Part shown: one piece after another, positions 56,880 through 64,000 of the stretch
How the letters are laid out: each line of letters begins with the position of its first letter
Numbering within the stretch: the first letter of the stretch is position 1
Source: Bagarius yarrelli
Taxonomy: Eukaryota > Chordata > Actinopteri > Siluriformes > Sisoridae
DNA length: 64,000 nucleotides
NCBI GenBank assembly: GCA_005784505.1
Contig: VCAZ01000012.1
Span: 2,981,011 to 3,045,010 of the forward strand
Reading direction: 5' to 3'
The notes under the pieces: generated by a model
What the model was told of the DNA's origin: nothing
Databases searched by the model: none
What the model saw: the letters and a program-made list of their open reading frames with translations, nothing else
Program-made: the position numbers and the translations under genes

Positions 56880-57760
56880 GCAGTGTGATTAGCCCTGAAG
56901 AGTTTTCAGCAAAAGATTCAGGGCAAGCACGTGTTATCAGTTCAGGCAGCACTGCCCGGTTGCATACATCAACCATTAAGGTGATGTGTGCTCCCGTCAC
57001 ATGTGGCAGCCTGTCTGCCATCTCCTGCTGTGGAGCCAGCACAGGCTCAAGTCTGTGCATGCTACTCATGTCCCAGATGACCTCAATGATGTGGTGGAGG
57101 CATTCTCTCAACAGTGGTCTCTCAGAAAAGAGTGGAGGCTCTACTTGCAGACAGTTCAGCTGAGTTTGGGTCAGTTTGGCCAGATCTGTTCGCCTCGACG
57201 GAATCGACCCATTGCCAGTTGTGGTATTGCCTGACCCTCTCAGCATGGACACACGGGCACACAGCTGGAGCAAGAAGTTGTGCAAGTATGTGATCCCCCC
57301 CCAGTGAGCCTCAACACACGTTCTGTGCAAGGTCAGGGAGGACCAAGAGCAGCTGCTGCTTGTGGTGCCTTTCTGGGCTAGCAAGACCTAGTTCTCTGAG
57401 CTAGCCCTGTTGGGAGTGGAGCCCCCCTGTCCAATTCCCCTGAGGAGGGACCATCTCTCCCACTGGAGGGGCATGTTCTGGCACCCATGCCCAGATCTCT
57501 GAAACCTCCATGTGTGGTCCCTTCATGTTACCATGAGGACTTAAGAGATCTGTCAAACACTAAATGCTATGTAAACACTATAATGCAGGCTAGAGCCCCC
57601 TGTAAGAGGCGGCTGAACGGCCTGAAGTGGTGTGTTTTCATCGACTGGTGTGACCATTCCATTGGAGGAACCCACAGATGTGGCGACAGGACAGTGCTCT
57701 CCTTCCTTCGAACGGGGCTTGATAGGCAGCTTTCTGCCTCCAACATTAAGTTGCACTTGA
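56880..57760 (+). pseudogene. DIRS-like retroelement fragment (RNase H end to recombinase start)
   Basis: The frame at 56986-57190 reads VHATHVPDDLNDVVEAFSQQ WS, the RNase H tail with the HVPG.LN..AD.LSR pattern, then EWRLYLQTVQLSLGQFGQIC, a DIRS signature between RNase H and recombinase. Later frames give KVREDQEQLLLVVPFWASKT-type sequence and RPDLWKLHVWPL-type PDLxKP. From about 57570 comes MQARAPCKRRLNGLKWCVFI and VLSFLRTGLDRQLSASNIKL, the N-terminal SAM-like domain of a DIRS tyrosine recombinase (normal sense ARAPSTR..Y..KW..F). No catalytic R-H-R-Y is present, because the fragment ends at the LINE A3 junction. Frameshifts occur between the pieces. Confidence 0.8.
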
Positions 57761-58330
57761 CTCTCAAAGTCAAATGCAGAAACGATACTTCATGCGTTCT
57801 CAGGGTTGGATTACTGTAACGTTTTATTGGGTGGTTGTTCTGCAGCCTAATAAAACTCTAGCTCCAAAATGCAGCAGCTAGAGTTCTTACTGGAAGTATG
57901 ACCATATTAGCCTGGTTCTTTCAACACTGCACCCACACCCTATTAAACATCAAATAGATTTTAAAATCTTAATAATTACTGATAAAGCCCTTAATGGTTT
58001 TGCACCTCAGTACTAGAGTGAGCTCTTAGACTGGTATATTCTTCCACTTCCACTGTGTGGCAATTGGATTATACCTGGAATAACAAAATCAACTGCAATT
58101 GGCAGATCTTTTTCCTATCTAGCACCCAAACTCTACCTAAAATAATCTACCTAACACCAGTTTGTATCCAGCCCAGTTGGTATCATCAGAGAAACATCAA
58201 TGAAGTCCCAATGGCAGTTTTCCAGTGATGACCTTGTCGTTTGGATGGTTATCCAGACAAGACCATGGAAACGTTGCTGCAGCATGGACCTAACCCATGG
58301 ATTGAGCCTGGTTTCTCCCATGTCTCCCAT
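57761..58330 (+). pseudogene. LINE family A, copy A3, RT C-terminal fragment
   Basis: VKCRNDTSCVLRVGLL matches the ..AEILVHAF..SRLDYCNALL region of copy A1 in degraded form. It continues with LQLQNAAARVLT, and KILIITDKALNGFAPQY-type sequence near 57970. It ends in 3' sequence with TGAGCCTGGTTTCTCCCATG at 58301 without the terminal tail. It abuts the DIRS-like fragment directly. Confidence 0.75.
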
Positions 58331-58733
58331 GAAATAAAGGGCACTTTACAAGCTCTGAGGGCCTGAGCTGCAAGGGCTGCGTAACTGGCCACTTTCTTTG
58401 AAATGAGCCAGACAGGCGTGCTCCTAGGCAAGCCACAAACCACGCAAGCATATACCTCCCCAGAATAAAAAGGGTGGAAAGACAAAAACAATTTTTTAAT
58501 TGCAACTTACCCTTTGCAACCACCATTTTTGCCTACCTCTTTGTCGTGATTAACTTGTTTGTACGTTTAATTGCAATATATATTTTATTTATATATTTTG
58601 AATTTACATCATTAAAACTGGAAATTTAGGGATGTCCTTGGTATTTTTTTATTATTTGTACATAGGTCCCTCATGTGCGTAAGGATTAACTTATGACTTG
58701 TATTAACAGTCTTGGCAACAAAATCTGTGTATG
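58331..58733. other. No gene recognised
   Basis: Mixed sequence between LINE copies A3 and A2. No motif-bearing frame. Confidence 0.5.
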
Positions 58734-61700
58734 TCAGTCACCTTATTTATATAGTCTTTTAACAATCAGGATTGTTTCCAACTGCTTACAGAATACATCA
58801 GAGACAACACTACAGTGAAAAGGCATTAGCCAACACGGTCAATTTGCATTGATATCAATACAATTATATTATAATAATATCAAATAGGTTAAATAATCAA
58901 TAAATAAGTCCCCAACTAAAGCAAAGCCAGAGCGACAGCGGAAAGGATAATCATCAACTCAAAAACTCTAACTCTATGGTGACCAAAATGGAAAGAAAAC
59001 ACCCTTGGTGAGAACAAGGCTCAGTGCGAACGGGCAACAACGGGTCAGTTCTCCCTACCCCTAAACTAGTAGGGTATCCAAGCTGCAGAAAGTTTCCGTG
59101 GTATTGTACGATGGCCACTAGACAAGAGTATTGCCTTGTTGTCTCCATATGATGGTGGAAGCAACGGTGAGATTAAATAACAAAAACAGACATATGTTAG
59201 TGTAGATGCATTCGACTGGTGATAAACAAAAGTTATGTGTTATTGGTGGTTGTTCCTGGGTTTTCCTGGTTGAACCTGACTATTGCAGCCTGATAATCCT
59301 TTAACGGAATTTGAAAATTAAAAAAGGTGATGTTTATGGGTTAGGCCAGGTTTAAAGAGATGTGATTTTTAAATCTAGTTTTAAAATGGCAGATGTGGTC
59401 TTGCATCCCGAACAGTGCAAGGTAAGTTAGTTCCACGTTTAGGTGCTAGATAAGAGCACGGATATGCCCACCTGCAGTTGGATTTGTTTATTCGGTTATA
59501 ATCAAATTGCCTGTTTATTAGGCGTGCAGAACAACCACCCAGTAAAGCGTTACAGTAGTCTAATCTTGAAGTCATGAACGCATGAACTAAAATTTCTGCA
59601 TTTGACCTCGAGAGCCCATAAGCTAGTTAAGAGATATTTTAGATGATAAAATGCATTTTTACAAATGCTGGAAATGTGGATCTCAAAGGAAAGATTACTG
59701 TCAAAAGGCATACCTAAGTTTCTAACCAACGATGAAAGGTTGACTGAACAGCCAGAACACCATGTTTCCTAATAATATCTCTCAAGGGTAACATGTAAAG
59801 TGTAAAAAGTAACGGCCCTAGAACTGAGCCTTGGGCTACTCCATACATTACCATGCGATGTGATGACTGTGATATGATACCCCTTGGTTATGCTACACAT
59901 TGTAGATAAGTAGGATTTAAACCATGCTAACGCACTTCCACTGATGCCAACAAGGCTTTTTAATCTATTTAAAAGAATGTTGTGGTTGACAGTGTCAAAT
60001 GCAGCACTGAGGTCCAATAGCACTAATAGGGAGAGACAACCATTATCAGCTGATAGCAGCAGGTCATTTGTAACTTTAATTAAAACAGCCTCAGAACTGT
60101 GACAGTATCTAAATCCTGACGGAAAATGGGAGGTTTGAGATCGGTCTGTAATTAACTAGATCTTTGGGATTAAGTTGTGTTTTTTAATAAGTGGCTTAAT
60201 AACAGATAGTTTAAATGTTTTGGGAACATATCCCAATGACAAAAATGAATTAATTATATTCAGAAGCCAACCTATGACTTCAGGAATTACCTTTTTTAGG
60301 AGCTTAGACGGAATGGGGTCTAACATACATATTGTTGGTTTAGATGATTTAACAAGTTTATAAAGTTCTTCCTCTCCTATACTAACGAATGAGTGGAATT
60401 GTTCCTCAGGGGAACTATAGCGCACTATCTGGTGTGATACTGCGGCTGTCTGCTGCACGTTCACAATTTTATCTCTAATAGTATCGATCTTAGAATTAAA
60501 GTAATTCATAAATTCATCACTGCTGTGCTGATGGGAAATGTCAACACCACTTGATGCCTTGTTATTAGTTAATTTAGCCACTGGATTGAATAAATACCTA
60601 GGGTTATGTTTGTTCTATTTTAGAATAGAGATCAGATATAGCAGTTTTTAATGCAATTTTGTAGGACAGGTTACTATCCCACCATGCAACACGAAATGTT
60701 GCACTACACTTTTTGGGATGCTCTCTCTTTAAGGCGAGTGTGTGCTTATTATACCATGGTGCCAAAATATTTTCCTTTATTTTTTTTAAGCGTAATGGAG
60801 CAACTGTATTTAAAGTACTAGAAAAGACAGTCTTCATATTTTTAACTACATCATCGAGTTTTTTGGAGCTATTGGATATGCTGGAGAATTTGTATAAATC
60901 AGAAGATTACTTACAAAACAGTCTTTTGTGGTAGAAGTAATGGTTCTTACATACTTTTTATAATTTACAGTTTTAGCTATATTAAGTTTACACAGGATTA
61001 GAAAATGATCCGAAATATCATCGCTTCGTTGCAGAATTTCAACGTCATTAGCATCAATTCCATGTGGGAGTATTAAATCTAGAGTTTGATTTTTATTAGT
61101 ATTTATTAGTATTTTTATTAGTATATTTTATTAGTTTGAGTAGGACCTGAAACATGTTGTCTATTTTCAGTAGAGTTCAGGATCTCTAGAAACACTGATC
61201 CCAGAAAATTTTTGTCATTTTCGATATGAATATTAAAATCACCAACAATTAAGACTTTATCTGCAGCCAGCACTAACTGTGTTAGAAAATCAAATTTTTT
61301 GATAAAAGCCTTTATAGTGTCCTGGTGGTCTGTATACAGTAGTCAGTACAAGAGATTTATTATTATCTATTTCTCTGGATAATGTTATATGAAGCACCAT
61401 TACTTTAAATAATTTGTACCTAAAATCTGCTCTCTGAGAAACACTGAAAATAATATTATAAATTGATGCAACCTCTCCGTCTTTACCTTTTGGACGTGGC
61501 TTATGTTTATAACAGTAATTTTGGGGTGTAGACTCATTTAAAATAACATAATCATCTGGTTTTAGCCAGGTTTGTATCAAACAGAACACATCTAGATTAT
61601 AACTTGTGAATGTATATGACAATATCTTTTATAAGACTTTTTATCTTACAAAAAAAGATTTAATTTTTGTTTTTATTTTTACTGTTTTACAATGTTTGCA
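58734..61700 (-). pseudogene. LINE family A, copy A2, longest copy (endonuclease plus RT)
   Basis: Minus-strand order: endonuclease N-terminus near 61700, VFCLIQTWLKPDDYVILNES (the TETWL catalytic Glu is Gln, codon 61572-61574) and TVYRPPGHYKGFY near 61330. The linker follows with NILAPWYNKHTLALKREH, then DEFMNYFNSKIDTIRDKI, PTICMLDPIPSKLLKKVIPE and SVIKPLIKK. The palm has LLDLSAAFDTVNHNILLNRL (60020) and SPRLSSRAVTFYTLHV. The YADD-containing piece is deleted near 59765. It then continues with MTSRLDYCNALLGGCSARLI, and the 3' end has CCCCAACTAAAGCAAAGCC and the tail reverse complement at 58734-58800. Many stops; inactive. Confidence 0.88.
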
Positions 61701-63060
61701 GTGTATTGCTGTCGAGGTTTCGCAGTATGTTATAGCCACCATACAGTAAAGAAAAAGACATAGAGAGAAATAGGCAGAAACATGGCAGAATAGTGGAACT
61801 AGGGATTGAAGCAGGAATGCTGTCATGCTATGTTGCTTGACAGCTTGCACTGCAGTGGCTCAGCCTGATCGGGGCAGCACATTGTGGCCAGATGTGCAAC
61901 AGATCAACCCTGGAATTTAGGCTCCAGCAAATGATAGGGATCAAAATCTGGCTGAGTTTAACCCTGCTGCTGTAGTCAATCACACAGTGGGACTTGGTTA
62001 ACCTAAAGACGACAAGGTGAAACCACATGAACATGCATTACCTACCTTAATCAAGGGTATAACTACATAAAACTATCATAAAGCCGCTTTGGATGAAGAC
62101 CAGTGGCTGCTTCCTGTCCTGCACCACATGCGTTTAAATCCATTATAATGAAAAGCTTTGTCATGGTCTTTGAGATGGCGTCATAGCAAAAGAAAAAAGA
62201 AATGCCTTCTTTTTAGTCTCCTATCTACATGGAAAATCTAGGAGCCAGAACTAAGGTAGTACGGGGATACATTGTGTCTAAGTGTATTGTGGTGGGCAGT
62301 GAGGGGGGCTGACCCCACACCCCTACAATTAACTTTATTATATTTCCTCTCAATAGTAAGACGAGGCCTAAAAAATTGCCCTCTGCCATCACACGTAAGC
62401 AGATCTCTAGAGAGTCATAAGTGCCCTAGTTTTGCTTATTTTCCTTTTTTCCTTTATTTTCCTTTTTTTTTTATCCAGCAGGACACCAGTGTGATGACAG
62501 TTACTCTCTTGCTGTTCATTAGGAAATGGTATGGAAATCTGTCTTAACACTAGCTTTTCAATTTTCCTCTTCGTATTTCTCTCTCTCTTCCTTATATGAA
62601 TGTGTGTGCTGAGAAGCTCCATTATAAGCTTTTTTTTACTGGGTTCCAACTTAGCTGCTGGGGATTAAGTTCCCTGCCTTGCTGGATTCTGCATTCCAGT
62701 CCCCTACCCTTGAGTCCTCTGAACACTGCGGCAGAGCGGACACAGATCAGCGATTCTGTCACATGACAGGAAAAGCACCAGCCTGGAGGTCTCTCAATGA
62801 CAAGGACAGATGGCATATTCAGTGTCTATACAATTTAGTGGCCCGCAGGGATTTACAAAGTTACAATGAGAGCAGATGTTTGGATGCTGAACATTTAGAC
62901 TCATGAATAGTTTTAACTAGTTTGACTTACAAAGTAAATTTGTATGGAAATATTATATCTACATTTACTAAAGGCCAGTGAAAAATGAAATTAGAAGTTT
63001 GCAAATTTATAAAAATTGTAACATATTGTAACATCTCCATGCACCTCTATCTTAAACTTT
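61701..63060. other. No gene recognised
   Basis: No motif-bearing frame. The region 61700-62000 may include the degraded 5' untranslated part of LINE A2. Confidence 0.5.
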
Positions 63061-63292
63061 ATTCAATTTGGTAAAGATACATCTGAGACACACCTGAGAC
63101 AATGAAAGCACATGACACAAAACAAACCAATGGAACAAGACACAGAGACAAGGGAAATCACAAGACAGGAAGACAAGGGGACAAAACAGGAAGTAAACAA
63201 AACCAAAACATGACAGAAGCTAGCTTAGCTAGCTAGTTGGCTAGCTATCAAGCTAAGCTTACACAAACAAAACATGAAACAAGAACCTTACA
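63061..63292 (-). repeat. Truncated 3' LTR
   Basis: It aligns with the first about 230 bases of the LTRs at 33858 and 35307 in reverse: TGTAAGGTTCTTGTTTCATG, the CTAGC palindromes, GTTTACTTCCTGT, CTTGTCTCTGTGTCTTGTTC. The second half, with the polyadenylation signal and TTACA end, is absent. Confidence 0.88.
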
Positions 63293-63659
63293 TAACCCCC
63301 CCTCTCAATGAGCAGCTCCCGACACCCATACTCTAACTTAAACCCCATCTTAAGGGGGATGGGATGGCGATCCAGGTCCATGAAGCCCGCAGAACCCCAA
63401 TACTTGAACCACAGGGAGGCCGTGAAACCCTTCATGGCCTGAATGATAAACCGGATCGTGGCACCATTGTGGGGATAGCCCACGATCCGGCTAAATTGCC
63501 GGACAGAACGTCCTAGTCCTGGTCCCGGCTCTGCCATAGAGTTACTTCTCTTACCCCTCCCAAAAAAAAAAATATTTAGGGGGTGTGTGAGTAGCAAAAC
63601 GATCCTTAATGTGACAAGCACTATAAAAATGATCATAGGCAAAAGAGGCATGACAAAAA

Positions 63660-63870
63660 CAGACAGAGGCAAAGCAGGCAAAACACTAGACAGAGGCATG
63701 GCACATTCAGTCTCAGGCGATGCCAGCTTGGCATAAACAGTCTCTAGCATGGCATCAGGCTTGACTGGTGACCTCTCAGGCATGGCATCCGACGTGGCTG
63801 GAAATTCCTTAGGCATGGCATCAGGCGTGGCTTAAGACTTGGCAGGGGTTTCCTCAGGCGTGGCATCAGA
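63660..63870 (-). repeat. Tandem GGCATGGCATCAGGC-type units inside the LTR element
   Basis: Five or more imperfect units of 30-45 bp with the core GGCATGGCATC (minus sense GATGCCATGCC) encode DAMPE/DAMPK repeats. The equivalent region of the 34-kb element (34790-34985) has CCACGCCT units instead, so the array diverges quickly between copies. Confidence 0.75.
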
Positions 63871-64000
63871 CTCGGGGTCTGACACTGGTACCGGACCTGT
63901 CTCTTGGGCAGGCTTGGATACGTGAACGGAGCAGTAAGTGGCCCAAACGCAGAGGATGGCAACTCCCATGACAGGGAGAGCCTCTGAGATGGGCACCGCC

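Larger units (their letters stand above)
63061..64000 (-). mobile_element. LTR retrotransposon of the 34-kb family, running off the window
   Basis: On the minus strand the 3' LTR starts at 63292 (TGTAAGGTTCTTGTTTCATG), preceded by the purine tract GAGAGGGGGG. It carries the same GCTAGCTTAGCTAGC palindrome cluster and stops near 63061, so the LTR is cut short. The interior (63293-64000) shares with the 33858 element the GGAGCTGC..ATTGAGAG, TTAAGATGGGGTTTAAGTTA-like and TAAATATTTTTTTTTTTGGG stretches. A 186-codon minus frame (63816-63259) reads repeated DAMPE..PA units, then GPGLGRSVRQFSRIVGY and LLIERGG, and overlaps the LTR start. It has no enzyme motif, so it is read as a non-autonomous element's relic frame. 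Confidence 0.88.

Noticed and set aside
56869..57384. 171-codon minus-strand open frame
   Set aside because: It is the antisense shadow of the DIRS-like fragment; the + strand carries the recognisable RNase H and recombinase motifs.
63259..63816. 186-codon minus-strand frame as an active retroelement protein
   Set aside because: It has no protease, RT or integrase motif, contains tandem-unit sequence and reads into the LTR. It is treated as part of a non-autonomous element.

Overview
This is eukaryotic nuclear DNA, almost certainly from a teleost fish. It is AT-rich, has spliced exons with GT-AG borders, and is packed with repeat families typical of teleosts: Tc1-like transposons, L2/CR1-group LINEs, an I/Nimb-like LINE, an RTE-like LINE, a DIRS-like fragment and Ty3/Gypsy-like LTR elements. 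An otophysan (catfish-like) host is a weak guess from the repeat mix; the sequence does not prove it.

Host gene: only one is supported. Eight coding exons between 2015 and 5543 on the + strand encode the last 291 residues of a UBR1/UBR2-type N-recognin E3 ubiquitin ligase, most likely ubr2. Its stop codon is at 5541-5543 and an AATAAA signal lies at 5778-5783. Earlier exons must lie left of the window. The intron before the first visible exon holds a decayed Tc1-like element, and the 1.4-kb intron before the penultimate exon holds a candidate solo LTR.

From 5.8 kb to 64 kb I see no further host exon. The region is a long intergenic or intronic stretch built of dead mobile elements. In order: an L2-group LINE split by a Tc1-like element (9.2-10.9 kb); a LINE with RT remnants (13.2-15.0 kb); an I/Nimb-like LINE lacking its 3' end (19.4-21.7 kb); a chromodomain-bearing Gypsy integrase relic and a Gag-like relic with a zinc knuckle (26.2-28.2 kb); dispersed short repeats (25, 30-31, 33.4 and 52.8 kb); a short non-autonomous LTR retrotransposon with a target-site duplication (33.86-35.66 kb); a foldback structure carrying a copy of that element's end (37.0-37.5 kb); two internally deleted Tc1-like elements (39.4 and 41 kb); further LINEs (36, 44-45.5, 47.1-48.8, 55.3-56.9, 57.8-58.3 and 58.7-61.7 kb); a DIRS-like fragment (56.9-57.8 kb); and a second LTR element of the 34-kb family running off the right edge.

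The most unusual structures are three. A GC-rich minisatellite of about 14 units (925-1372) grew from a piece of Tc1 transposase coding sequence that is still single-copy in the sister element at 41.4 kb. A long inverted repeat at 37 kb encloses a duplicated LTR end plus flank. A 133-bp palindrome-ended insert sits inside an RTE-like LINE. Every element looks inactive. All assignments come from reading the sequence and from memory of family motifs; no database search was possible.
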